Assembly (NCBI GenBank): GCA_008828725.1
Contig: MEHQ01003767.1
Span: 1-64,000, forward strand
DNA: 64,000 nucleotides
DNA from: Saccharina japonica
Lineage: Eukaryota; Sar; Phaeophyceae; Laminariales; Laminariaceae
Reading direction: 5' to 3'
Every line of letters begins with the position of its first letter. The stretch's first letter is position 1. The notes under the pieces are model-generated. The model was not told the DNA's origin. It ran no database searches and saw only the letters and a program-made list of their open reading frames with translations. The position numbers and the translations under genes are program-made. Positions 34,606-45,408 of the stretch are shown in pieces.

Positions 34606-34974
34606 TGTTCGATATAGCTTGTCTCAACGAACAGTCTACCAATGAGTTACGGTTACATACGTTGTGTCACGGAGGTAAGTTACAGGGATCGTCTCGTGGT
34701 ATCACCCACGAGCAGTCCGACGGGTATGTACGAGTAGGCACTATGCGAGGAGGTTTAGGTATTCGACTACGAACGGTTGTTACTGGGCTGTGGAGAGTTG
34801 GCCCACAGGACCCACTCCACCTTTCCTCCTGCCTCCGTCTACCCCTTTCCGGGCCGACATAATAAAGACATCTTAAACTATCTTCTGCACACTGCGTGTT
34901 GCAGTGCCTCGCTCAAAGCCTAGTGTGGCTGTTGGGAGCTTATCCATCCATCGCATATCAGCGCTAATTGAACA
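34606..34974 (+). mobile_element. Copia solo LTR nested in the hAT-like element
   Basis: A 369-bp LTR of the same family as 11570-11938 and 17012-17380, in reverse orientation and more diverged, starting TGTTCGATATAGC and ending GCTAATTGAACA. It is flanked by GCGCC on both sides (34601-34605 and 34975-34979), a perfect 5-bp target duplication. It shows the copia family inserted more than once in this region. Confidence 0.9.
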
Positions 34975-35076
34975 GCGCCAGCCAACTAGTCAACTAAAGT
35001 CAGTTGTTTGGCTGGCTTCGCCAGCCAACTAATAACTAGCCGGGAATTCCAGCCAACTCACAGCCCTACGAATTGA

Positions 35077-35462
35077 AGTACGGCAAGTGCTGTGCTGCTG
35101 CTTTGAAAAAACACAAGTCCAACTTTACAGCAGTACAACGTCTCACTGGACGACCTCGTTCGACCCATCATAGACACGTTGAGGTCAGCCGGGAGCTTTG
35201 CCGCGTCCAAGTTCTCGAGGAACTTCAGAAAACCAGCAGCTGCGTTGCCCTTCAAGATGTCAGCAGCCAGCCTTATAACCTCCGCCCGCTTCATGTTCCC
35301 CTTCTGCCGGGCCGCCATCCCAGCATAATAAGTAGCAGGAGACTGGAGCAATACCAACTGCTTATTTTCGATCTTCATCGGGTCCATCGTCTTTGAAATC
35401 TCGATCAACGCCCACCGTAGCGGCGGCGAATCCTCCAGGCTGAGTGCTGGAATGTCGTGCAT
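35077..35462 (-). CDS. Unidentified open frame cut by the hAT-like insertion
   Basis: A minus-strand frame from an ATG at 35462 reads MHDIPALSLEDSPPL.., then ATYYAGMAARQKGNMKRAE, AADILKGNAAAGFLKFLE, with ordinary amino-acid composition. It runs directly into the hAT-like element at 35068, so the 3' end is disrupted or lies on the other side of the insertion. An open stretch upstream (to about 35560) may be part of the same gene. I do not recognise the family. It could be a host exon or part of an older transposon. Confidence 0.4.
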
Positions 35463-35669
35463 ATTGACGTGTCTGTGTGACTCCTGCTACGGTAGGCCGT
35501 CCAACACAAACAGCGACCTCGTGCTGTCCGCTGTGCCGCCCTCGACTTTCCCGCTGTAATTCAAAACTTAGTTAGCCCCGATCAATTGACGCCTCCCGTA
35601 CAAAGTAGAATTCTTACAAAAAAGAAATCAAGGACTATCATGGGAGTCAACGCGACGGGAATTCCCATA

Positions 35670-36720
35670 GAGAACGGGACGGGACGGGTATTCCCGTCCC
35701 GTCCCATCGTGAAATGTCTCCCGTCCACGACCTCCCGTCCCATCCCATCATGTTTTTCCTACCCATTTCCGTCCCATATGGCCGAATTAGTATCCTCCCG
35801 TCCTCCCGTCCCCACCTTGCTTCCCATCCCATCGTCGGATACTTTCTCCCGTCCCATCACGTCCCATCCCGTTGGTAGGATAATTTATCCCGCCCCACTT
35901 GCTTCCCGTCCCACTATCCCCGCACGTACTCCCGTTCCCATGACCATTGTGGACATGCTGCTCCTATTGTCAGTTCCCATCTTCCCCCCATTTGCGGTTC
36001 CCACTTTACCTCCCAAATCTCCCATTTGCACTTCCCACGTAGGTGTAGTTGCGTAGTTTCAGTGAAAATTGTATATATTCATATTTTTCATATGTGAATC
36101 CAAGGTGAATCTTGGGTTCAATTATTTATTGTTGTGGTACGGTGTCAGCTCTCCCATTTTTTATTATTATTGTTTCACTTTTGGAGAGAGACGCATCACA
36201 CACGCACCACACAAACACGTTCTTCATGGCGGAATCGGCCCGTGGTGGCTCGGCTTGGGGTGTTCGTCCCGTTGAGCATCTATGTCCCGTTGAGAACGTC
36301 CCACATATCCCCAGTGGGCTTCCCGTTGTCTTTCCCATCGACAATGGCAATGTTATTATTGTTTCCCGTCCCACTATGTAACGTGATAGTCCCATCCCAT
36401 CCGGTCTGGAAAATCGGAGCCATATTCGATTCCCATCCCGTCCCCATCAATGAAAAACTCCCATCTTCCCGTCCCGTTCCCGTCCCGTATAGATAGCATG
36501 TGGGCATTGCCCGTCCCGTTCTTGTCCCGTCTAGAAAGTATGGGACATTTCCCGTTCCGTTCCCGTCCCGTCTAGACGAAAATTGTCCCGTCCCATCCCG
36601 TCACAACAGGAGCAGAAAAACTGACGATGAGATCCCGTCCCGTTGACAACGGGAGCTCAATTGTTTTTCGACTGCAGCGGGCTAAGGACTCCCGTCCCGT
36701 CCCACACGGTGCCTGCGGCA
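35670..36720. repeat. Degenerate CCCGTCCC / GGGACGGG tandem array
   Basis: Plus-strand repeats of variants such as CCCGTCCCATC and CCCGTCCCGTC are dense at 35680-35940 and again at 36370-36710, with a less repetitive interval between. The inverted form GGGACGGGACGGG occurs at the left edge (near 35675). It produces long but meaningless open frames. Likely a minisatellite or transposon-derived low-complexity region. Confidence 0.7.
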
Positions 36721-36936
36721 CCATGATAATAGTCCTTGAAAAAATAATAAACACAAGATCATGACAATGAGGCACATCGGTATAGGGATATGGGGGCTTT
36801 GTTTGCAAATGGAAGATCCGACTCCATGATTTTTTTCAACCAAAATATAATACGCGTACGGCATAAGTGTCAGCCTGAATGATCAAGTTTTGAACCGGGT
36901 ATGAAACAACAGTCTTCAATATGTAGCATTAGTTAC

Positions 36937-37372
36937 GTATGGAATCCGTTGTTTGTGGAGGCGGGATCGAATACGGGAGATGGGGCTCTCGCCGCCGCAG
37001 GGGGGTGGGAGCATGGGAGGAGCAGAAAGCTGCGAGCAAGAATTCAGGGGTCTACTCAGCAGCGTAGGTGCTACGCATCGGAGGCAGCGCATCGTCCGGT
37101 ACTTGATCGAATTCGCCATGTCGGGTGTGCCCGCGGGAGGTAGCGGAGCAGTATAGGCCACATGAACTGGCCGCTGCGCCAGATGCGGCGCAATAAGTCT
37201 TCGTCCTTCTTCAGCAGGTTTCACAACAACTCCAAGGTCAAGACGCGCGCTTAGCGACCATCGACCAGCAGCACCACCATCACCACCACCAACACCAACA
37301 ACCCCAGGCTCATCTGTAGTAGCCGCAGCAGCTCGAGCCACAGCAGCACCGGCAGCAGCAGCAATAACAGTC

Positions 37373-37405
<33 letters not shown>

Positions 37406-38006
37406 CAGCAGCAGTAACAACAACAACTTCCACTGCAGCACCTGCAGAAGCCACAGCAGAATCCTTACCAGCAGTATCAAATACCGCAGCTGCCAGCCTT
37501 GCAGTGGGGTCCGGCGCATGGCGGCGCCCTGGGTGCAGGACCCATGCCACTCAACGCGCACAACTTCAGCTTAGCGAGCATTTCTCACTGCATGGTGGCC
37601 AAGGACGCAGCCAAGCGGGAGCTAAAGCTCTGGAGCGAGGAAGGCGGAGAGAGCTTCTTCATCCTGCGACGGGGGCATGGTCTTCTCGGTGGCAACGATT
37701 GCACATTTGGTGCGCAAGGTAGCCGAGCCCACCACTGCAATGTTAACCATGTTGCTTTCGCTCTTCGACTTCGATGTGTTGGCCTTCGGTCCGCCGTTAC
37801 CCGCGGGATGTGCGCAATTACCACGTCACCCGACCAAGCATTTCGGCATCTTCATCAAGACCTTTAAAGTCGTGATGTCGTTCAGCACGGAGTCTTCGTC
37901 CGACATCTCCAAGACACGGAGAACGGCGGTGCTAGATGAGAGGCGCGCGCTACAAGAGCGACTAGAGGAGTTCACGGATCACCACGCTAAAAGCGCTCGT
38001 ACGTAG
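36937..38006 (+). pseudogene. Gag-like ORF, copy 1 (broken)
   Basis: The first unit of a tandem duplication of about 1347 bp. Best preserved at its 3' part: frame 37677-38006 reads to FGIFIKTFKVVMSF, then a Ser-rich segment and a helical stretch (LDERRALQERLEEFTDHHA). Upstream, CAG-rich DNA (about 37371-37412) corresponds to the Gln tract of copy 2 but is shifted and interrupted. It stops soon after DHHA, where copy 2 continues, so it is a truncated duplicate. Confidence 0.55.
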
Positions 38007-38283
38007 TATCGTTGTAGATACATTGCATATATGCTATTGCTCGTCTCGTACGCCAAAGCGATCGGACCTCTTCGGGCCATACGCCCTCATAAAAATATTG
38101 CAGCCGGGTCTTGCCGGCACGCAGCCAGTCAATGACTGCGCTGCATTTCAATACCCTTCGCGCCCGCAAATATATACGTGCGTACATACATACGTAGGTA
38201 GCTACCTCTTGCTTCCAGCGTTGATTTTTATATCAGCTTTGCTTTCCAGTCTGTCCACATTTCGTCAACATGTCGGATTGTCT

Positions 38284-38612
38284 ACGTATGGAATCCATTG
38301 TTTGTGGAGGCGGTATCAACTTCGGGAAGCGGGGATGTCGCCCCCGTAGTGGGTGGGGGCACGGGAGGACCAGAAATTCGTGAGCAAGAATAGCTAGAGG
38401 GCCTACTCAGCAGCGTAAGAGCTACGTATCGGAAGCAGAGCATCGTCCGGTACTTGGTCGAATTTGCCATGTCGGATGTGCCCGCCGGAGGTCGCGGAGA
38501 AGCACAGGCCGTAGACCCCGCCGCTACGCCAGATGCAGCGCAACAAGACCTCGTCTTTCTCCAGCAGGTTGCCCAACAACTCCAAGGTCCAAGGGTGCGA
38601 CTAGTGGCCATC

Positions 38613-38674
<62 letters not shown>

Positions 38675-38714
38675 CCAACAACCGCAGGCTCATCAGCAGC
38701 ACCCGTAGCAGCTC

Positions 38715-38746
<32 letters not shown>

Positions 38747-39618
38747 GCATCAGCAGCAGCAACAACAACAACCACAGCAGCATCCTCACCAGCTCCCCCC
38801 GCAGCAGTATCAAATACCGCAGCTGCCAGCCTTGCAGTGGGGTCCGGCGCATGGCGGCGCCCTGGGTGCGGGACCCATGCCACTCAACGCACATAACCCC
38901 AGCTTCGCGAGCATATCCCACAGCGTGGTGGCGGAGGACGCAGCCAAGCGGGAGCTGAAGCTCTGGAGTGAGGAAGGCGGAGCGAGCTTTTTCGTCCTGC
39001 GAGGGGGGTATGCAAGCACGTCGGCTCTCTCGGCGGCAACGCTTGCACATTTGGTGCGCAAGGTAGCCGAGCCCACCACTGCATTGTTAGCCATGTTGTT
39101 TTTGCTCTCCGACTTCGATTTGGTGGCCTTCGGTCCGCCGGTACCCGCGGGATGTGAGCAATTTCCACGTCACCCGGCTAAGCATTTCGGCATCTTCATC
39201 AAGACCTTAAAAGTCGTGATGTCGTTTCAGCACGGAGTCTTCGTCCGACATCTCCAAGACTAGCAAGACGGCGGTGCTGGATGAGAGGCGCGCGCTACAG
39301 GAGCGACTAGAGGAGTTCACGGATCACCACGCTGCTGGACTGCACGACGTCAAGGAAGCCGTCGAACGACGCATTGTTGACGCCATCAAAGCCGATATGA
39401 AGGACTTCTTTGGGTACTTCGGGTCGACGCCGAAACGCTGCGGCAGGAGCACCCTTTCGTGGCGCCGATCAGTGGGACGGGCGCGGCGCCAAAATCCCAA
39501 AATCCGTGCAGCTCTCTTGCCTGGTGGATCGGAGCCACACACACAACCTGATCGGGAGGATGGACAACGCCCTCGTCGCTCCCCAGCAGAAGGTCGCGGG
39601 CAAGTCGGCGCCGTCTAA
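38284..39618 (+). pseudogene. PolyQ Gag-like ORF, copy 2
   Basis: A frame from about 38454 encodes a helical N-terminal part (QQDLVFLQQVAQQLQG), a polyglutamine tract of about 17 CAG codons (38618-38668), further Gln/His-rich sequence and a globular part (QWGPAHGGALGAGP, AAKRELKLWSEEGG). A TAG at 38706-38708 interrupts the Gln-rich part and an extra T near 39228 causes a frameshift relative to copy 1. It then continues in another frame (LDERRALQERLEEF, VKEAVERRIVDAIKADMKDFF). Position before a zinc finger and RT suggests a capsid role. Confidence 0.6.
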
Positions 39619-39653
39619 GAGAGAGTCGGTGGATACCGGCGACCCCACGGCCC

Positions 39654-40430
39654 GTGCGCGCCCGCGGAACCACGCCACAGCCCCAACATCCTCCGCGTCC
39701 ATTTTTGTGCAGTCAATGTCAGAGTGGAAAACTCCCGCCGGGGTGTGCGCGAGCGGCTAGCGCGGCAAGAAGTGCGAGAGAGTCATGTGCAAGTACGACC
39801 ATGACAAGCGCCACTCGAGCGTGCCTCCCCCCCCCCGGGTCCCCCGCCCTCACAAAGCTCCGCGCCTTCGGCAACAAACAAAACGGCGGCCGCCCCCGAC
39901 AGCAACCCAGCCCCCTCCCCGGCACCCCAGGCACCCGTCGCGCGCTACAGCGGCAACCACGCGCAGAAACAGCGACGCAGGAGGGAGCAGCACCTGATGG
40001 AGCGGGCCCCGTCTTGACACGGGGGACGGCAAGGGCGGCAGTGAGGGCGGTAGCACCGGCGGCGTTCACGGACGCAGGCAAGACGGTAGGACTGATCGTG
40101 GCTCCTCAACCCGGGTCGGTGGCACCGGAGCTGTTTCAAGGTGAGAAAGCGACAACCGGTACACGGCCAAAAGTGCAGTCTAGTAACTCAGAGGTATCTG
40201 TGGAAAAGCCAAAGAGGCAGTTTTGTGGGGGCGAGAAATACAGACTAGATATATTTGGTGATATATGTAGCAGGCAGAAACTCGCATATAAAAAATACGG
40301 TCAAGGGGCGCATGATGGCCCATCAGACAGGCCAAACTTCCTTGCGGGAAAAACAGACACGCGTCCAGCCACGATCCACCGGGTTGGCAGCAATCTAAAC
40401 ATAAGAAAAAAGACAAGAACCCTATTTTGA
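39654..40430 (+). pseudogene. Zinc-finger and basic linker region of the retroelement
   Basis: In one frame near 39743-39805 a CCCH pattern is visible (Cys-X8-Cys-X4-Cys-X3-His, ending CKYDHDKR), interrupted by a TAG at 39760. A different, longer open frame spans 39654-40430 and is Pro/Ala/Arg-rich, then NFLAGKTDTRP. The two are not in the same frame. A nucleic-acid-binding Gag tail is the likely original role. The GC-rich composition makes chance open frames likely here. Confidence 0.45.
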
Positions 40431-40930
40431 AGGCAAATAGGTTTTGCCTCGTATCGAACGAAACAGACCGGAGATCCTTGCGGATACATCAGGCAAGCAT
40501 AATTCCCCTTACGGCCGAAAACAGACAAGAGACCCTCGTTGGTCCACCAGGCAGGCAGTCTTTCCCTCACGGGAGAGACAGGCATGAGATCCTTGTTGAT
40601 CCAACAAACAAGCAGAATTTCCCTCACGGGAAAATCAAACAAGAGATCCGCGTGGAACCACCAGGCAGGCAGAATTTCCCTCGCGGGAGAACCAAAAAAG
40701 AGATCCTCGATGATCCAACTGGCGGGCAGAATTTCCCCCACGGGAATAAAAGACAGAATACCCCTCTCAGGGTCGGACAGGACATTTTCAGTGATCTATC
40801 GGACGTGAAAAGTAACCCAATCGAGAGAACCAGACAAGAGATCCCGGATGATCCACCAGGCACACAATATAGCATGCACAAGGTCGGACCAACAGTCACA
40901 GAGGTTTTTTCAGAATGCCACACACGGTAG
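40427..40930 (+). CDS. ORF with 19-residue tandem repeats
   Basis: An uninterrupted 167-codon frame contains at least four units of about 57 bp encoding variants of EILVDPPGRQNFPHGR.. (examples: HEILVDPTNKQNFPHG, QEIRVEPPGRQNFPRG, KEILDDPTGGQNFPHG). More degenerate units appear up to about 40880 and, out of frame, from about 40320. Unit lengths are multiples of three, which keeps the frame. It lies in the retroelement between the zinc finger and RT. No known domain. Confidence 0.5.
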   Translation: MKANRFCLVSNETDRRSLRIHQASIIPLTAENRQETLVGPPGRQSFPHGRDRHEILVDPTNKQNFPHGKIKQEIRVEPPGRQNFPRGRTKKEILDDPTGGQNFPHGNKRQNTPLRVGQDIFSDLSDVKSNPIERTRQEIPDDPPGTQYSMHKVGPTVTEVFSECHTR

Positions 40931-41215
40931 CGGATTCGGAGAATCAGTGTGCGCGTCGGCGTTGTTGTCGCCTCCCGATGGGGCGGCAGATCTCAGACTC
41001 CACAACAAAAATAAAAAATACTCCAACAAACTAGAAAATAATATAATTTCGCTAACTTGTAAACGGACGGAGAAGAAAAATAGTATGTCTGAGAGAAAGT
41101 TCGGTATCGAAGAAAAACACGAATCATCAGCAACTTGGCGAACATATGTATGGACCTCAATAGGTAGCACGGAGGCAAACTGGGGGACGTCGCAAAAGGA
41201 ATCGGCGGCACCCTG

Positions 41216-42370
41216 ATGTCACCGCCGTTGGATGTGCGCGGCGTCGATCAGTATTTTGGGAACATCAAACGTTTCCCAGCCATAGACGAATTGCTCGAGA
41301 TAGTAGCTCACGGCGTGCCCGCCAGAACCACGAAATCGGAACCTGATCTAGTAAACGTACCGCAGGACGGCGATTATCGTAGCGTCGGGGAGCATCTACT
41401 CAGAGTGTGGGAAAAGTTGTTCGACGATGTTAGAAATATCAGATGTCTGGTGTTTACCAGGGTAGACGCGGCGGAGGTAAAGGGTATCCGTGCCGCCCCT
41501 CTGGCAGCCGTAATCCCCATTAAGGTGCGAATCATAAATGACTTCTCCTATCACGCAAGTACTGCCCGAGGGGTGCAAGGGGGACTTAACCGTGACACGA
41601 TGACAGAAGATATTCCCCCGTGCTTATGCGGAGAAGCTCTTCCCAAATGCTTGGCAGAAATTACGCGAATGAGGATAAAATACCCAAACAAGAGAATATT
41701 GATGTCGAAAGCTGACGTGTCGGACGCGTTCAGGAGCGTTCGCGTAGATCCGAACCAGGCGCAAATATTATGTTATGCGTTAAGGGATGCTGTGGTAGCA
41801 GACCTAAGCAAGTTCGCCCGGGTTTTGGGGGGGTATGTTGTCAGCGGCGGAACACGCTCACTGTCACACCCCCTTATCAGACGCCGTTGTGGTTCCAGAA
41901 GGATTATAAACTATGTCTCTTGTACGAATCACGGAACCTTGGGAACACGGGAAACCCACCCAAGTTCCCCGGGAGGCTGGCGTCGACATTAAGTATTAGC
42001 GCGAGTACAACCCGACCCCAGTGATGGGTCCGCGTTGACCGCGTCGACGTCGTTAGCCTCGGATCATAGTAGACTTTTCGGACCGGGAGAAGTAGGTGAA
42101 ACCCCTGTTCTGGCGGCAAAGAAGAGCACTGATTGGGGCACCAATATCGAAGCTTTGGGCTTCAAGATCGACTCACACCCTATGCGAATCTTGACAACTC
42201 AAGCGAGGTAGAAGCCGTTAAGTTGCTCCTAGAGCGAGACTGGCCATGTGGAAGAAAAGCAGCGAACGCACAAGAAGTGTTAACCGTAGCCGGAAAACTG
42301 TGAAACCTGACGTTTGTGCTCAGAGCTAGCAAGTACTTCGTGTGGCAGCTGCTGCGCTTCACGGGCCTGC
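41216..42370 (+). pseudogene. Retrotransposon reverse transcriptase (frameshifted, catalytic box missing)
   Basis: The frame 41216-41992 reads RIINDFSYHAS, GGLNRDTMTEDIPPC, RILMSKADVSDAFRSVRV and QAQILCYALRD, corresponding to RT fingers and palm with one conserved Asp (KADV). After about 41815 the reading moves to another frame (HAHCHTPLSD.., WEHGKPTQVPREAG) and later to a thumb/connection stretch (STDWGTNIEALGF, NAQEVLTVAGKL, YFVWQLLRFTGLH) with stops. The second catalytic box (normally xxDD) should lie around 42000-42045 but is absent, so the enzyme is dead. Confidence 0.75.
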
Positions 42371-42673
42371 ATGCGAAAGGAAGAAATAACTCGTGAGAAC
42401 AGAGGGTTGTACGGCTGGGTCGGGATTTTCATGGCTACATCTCATTTTGGAAGTGGGCGATCGATCAACGAGTTTTGAGCGTAGGGGATCGAAGGGGGGG
42501 AGGAAAGGAGGGGGGAGCAGTGGAGAGAGGGCGAGAAGGAGGATGCAGGACGGCGAGAGAGCGGGCGAGCTCAAACGTTTTTTGCTTGCTTCCGCAGCTG
42601 CCCAGAAATGCCGCGCGCAATGCATCGCGGGTAGACGGAATATATATCCGTAGACTACACACGCATCGAACGT

Positions 42674-43203
42674 TCCACGTACTCGTACTGTAAAGTAAAA
42701 GAGACTGGAAAAATACAAATGTCCACCCACCGTGCGTAACGCTTTCCCCCGAGCAACGCGCCCTCTATCCACCATGCCACGCTTGAGCTACAACCTATCT
42801 CTCCCGGGGCGTCTATCATCAGTGGTTGGTGTTCCAGAGGGGTGTCGTAGCACTCTCTCGCATTATCCCTGGTTTGATACAAGATACGTGAAACAAACAG
42901 AGTAAAATAAGAAAGAGGACGATAACTTGAACAAAAGAAAACTATTTACGTACAGCAGTAATACAGCAGCTATCGCTTACAACCTGAAAAAGCCACGTGT
43001 ACTCGTACTGCAAAGTAAAAGAGGCTGGAAAAAGACAAATGTTCACCCACCGTGCGTAACTCTTTTCCCCGAGCAACGCGCCCTCTATCCACCATGCCAC
43101 GTTTGAGCTCCAGCCTATCTCTCCCGGGGCGTCTATCATCAGTGGTTGGTGTTCCAAAGGGGTCTCATAGCACTCTCTCGCATTCTCCCTGGTTTGATAC
43201 AAG
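42674..43203 (-). repeat. Pair of direct repeats of about 210 bp
   Basis: 42674-42883 and 42993-43203 are about 90 percent identical. On the minus strand both keep an open frame (YQTRxNARECY..PLEHQPLMIDAPGEIG..WWIEGALLG), though most differences change amino acids, so selection on protein is doubtful. They could be two duplicated exons or a transposon fragment. I found no third copy in the window. Confidence 0.55.
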
Positions 43204-45150
43204 AAGAGCAGCCCAACATCTCTGATGCAAGAAGCAGCAGCAGGAGCTTCGGGAAATTCTCATCGAAATTGTGACAAAAAATAGAGGAAATAGGTCCTGC
43301 CAGTGGAATCTGAGAACTTGACACAGACAGCTCCTTACGACGCGAGGTTTGGCTCAATGCGAGCGCCTCCGTGAGGGCTACCGGTGGTCGGTGTCGCAGA
43401 GCGGGTAACTGCCCGCTGTGGGAAGCTCGAAAAAGTTGCGTTTTTTTGCGGGAGTCACGCGTGGTACGTACGTGATGTGTGGTGTGTGGTGACGGACGGA
43501 CGCACGGACAGATTATTTTTTGTTAATGCTGGTAGAGACCCAGTGATACTCACTGGGAATTTTTGTCTACTCTACTGACTTTCACCTTTTTATTTGTCGA
43601 TTTTAAGCCCTTCATAGTTCCACCCTATGCCCCCTATACAAATGCCGACGTACGCGGAGACCCCCTCCTCCCCTTCGCACATCGCATCAATGGATATGAC
43701 TCTATATAGTATTGCGGTCTCTCTAAATAAATGTGGTAAGGAATTTTTAGCGCAGGGCTCGTGTAATTTTGGAGGCAATATACCGCCTGCGTTATTTCTA
43801 GGAAACCCCTTGGGCGGCCGCCCTAAATGCCACCAGAACCAGCGCTGTGGGCCACGTGAGCACCCACTAGAGGCACCGGTCTACCCAGCATCAGTTTGAC
43901 GACATCGTGGTGGAGGAAGTGGCGAAAATTCCCAAAGGTGAGACAAGTTAATACATAAATGCTGCGTTGGCCTCAGCAGGGGCGAGACAGCATGGGTAGG
44001 AAGTCAGGCCACCGTTCTCGTGCCATGGCACTCCTTGTTAGACCAGACTGCCTGGGTACGAGAGCCAACTCATACCGTAATACTCTCCAATTATTTTTTC
44101 GGTGATAGATTGATACGGATTCGTGCACGCAGTCCGAAATGTAGCAAATTGTTTCAAAAATCGCGATTTTCCTGCCAGAACGTGCAACTTGTACGTACAG
44201 CTGAGTCTGTAGGACCGACGTTCGCGGGTTGCTGTCTTGGTCTTTTTTGTGCTTCTGCGTGTACTGCTCGACGTGCTACTGTGCTGCTGTTTGGCATGCT
44301 GCGTGGACGAGATAGTGGGTAGATCGATGAGTTCCAGGGTGGGCGGGTGTGTGTATGGTCTTTTGTATGGCATGGTATTCAAGTACAGCAGGACGGTGCT
44401 GCTGCTGCAGCAGTCCGTACTCTGTACTTCTGCGGTACTGCGTGTTGTCTTTTTCATATTGTCCGCTATGACATGCTGCCACCGCTGGTGCTACAGCGTA
44501 CAACTATTACAATAACATTATTAACCCCTCTGAGGCCCCGAGATAGCGACCTAAAAAACGACGAGGTCTGGTGCTATCAATCGTCTACGAGCAGCGTATG
44601 TCCAGCAGTACAGGTACATCAACTTGCGGCCGTGCTGTACGAGTCCTTGCATTGTAACTTAGACACCAACCATTGTATCCTCCTCCAACCTCGCAGTGAC
44701 CTTTGCTGAAATCGACACTTTTTACCGTCATGTTTTCCTCTCAAGCCCCAAGAGTAGCCCCAGCAATCCTAAGCATACCACACAGCAGCATAAGCAACTT
44801 CAGACTTGTGCGTAGTAGCGACGAGATGTACATACGCTCTGCAAATCGCTCATCAGTGTTAGCTGCAGTCAGCAGCACGAACCACAACAACGTACCGTCA
44901 GCATGCCGAACCACACCAACCCCCAAAATGCTTGAATGCATCATGTATCTTACACACCAGTTCGGCGATAATTCAACCGACGAACGGTGGAGGGAGATGA
45001 TGAGCTGTGTTCGGCGGAAGGTAACAAAGACGACGTTGGGTGGTCGAGACTCCGTTCCAGTGACTTGCGTTTCGATCCGGTGAGTGTCGTGTACGATTGC
45101 TTCTGTCCGCCGCATCTTCGGTGTCCGGCTGTACTGTATAGATATAGTCT
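43204..45150. other. No recognisable gene
   Basis: Mixed intergenic DNA with many CTGCTG/CAGCAG and GTAC-rich runs (about 44250-44470). Open frames are short and low-complexity. No repeat ties it to other blocks. Confidence 0.4.
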
Positions 45151-45156
45151 ATACCC

Positions 45157-45379
45157 TGTTCGTATGTGGCTATTCTACAATGACGGTTACATGTAGTTTC
45201 GGGTGATTGGCATATTCTTGGTTATTTGACTCTTGACTTCTGTGCTCGTACGTGTTGAATATGCTGCACATGGGGGCAGTCCGTTCTGTCTCTCGTCTGT
45301 GGAAAACCAATACTCAAAACTGATTCGTACTACGTATATACATCTTTTCGTCTTGGCTCATCGTCCTGGAATACGAACA
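45157..45379 (+). repeat. 5' LTR of the gag-only element
   Basis: 223 bp with 9-bp inverted ends (TGTTCGTAT..ATACGAACA). It is close to the 216-bp right LTR at 48733-48948 but carries indels near its end, so the insertion is not brand new. Confidence 0.85.
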
Positions 45380-45408
45380 CTCTAGAGCTTTGACGCCGAC
45401 GTAGCCTC

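Larger units (their letters stand above)
32649..35068. mobile_element. hAT-like terminal-inverted-repeat element (non-autonomous, with nested LTR)
   Basis: The left end TAGGGCTGTGAGTTGGCTG (32649) is matched in inverse at 35050-35068, and AGCTAGTTATTAG recurs in both subterminal regions. Flanks are CGAATTAG (32641-32648) and CGAATTGA (35069-35076), identical at the first six of eight positions, consistent with an aged 8-bp duplication. TAGGG ends and 8-bp duplications are typical of hAT. No transposase was recognised in the 2.4 kb; the short frames inside show no domain. A copia solo LTR and a telomere-like tract lie within it. Confidence 0.65.
36937..42370 (+). mobile_element. Degenerate retrotransposon with polyQ Gag and reverse transcriptase
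   Basis: The plus-strand order is a duplicated Gag-like region (36937-38006 and 38284-39620), a CCCH zinc finger (about 39755-39805), a basic linker, a repeat-rich ORF (40427-40930) and a reverse transcriptase (41216-42370). Stops and frameshifts are spread throughout. No LTRs or terminal repeats were found, so boundaries are approximate. The RT type (RIINDFS, KADVSDAFRSVRV) is one I associate with stramenopile elements, but I cannot place it firmly among Ty3, DIRS or another clade. Confidence 0.65.

Noticed and set aside
35586-36507. Long open frames over the CCCGTCCC region on both strands
   Set aside because: Low-complexity repeat with few stop codons by composition. No protein features.
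38524-39050. Minus-strand poly-Ala/poly-Leu frames opposite the CAG tract
   Set aside because: Shadows of the CAG repeat. The plus-strand Gln frame continues into conserved Gag-like sequence shared by both copies.
42655-43202. tRNA gene in the 210-bp repeats
   Set aside because: A GTGGATAGAGGGC motif resembles a D arm, but no T arm or acceptor stem could be formed.
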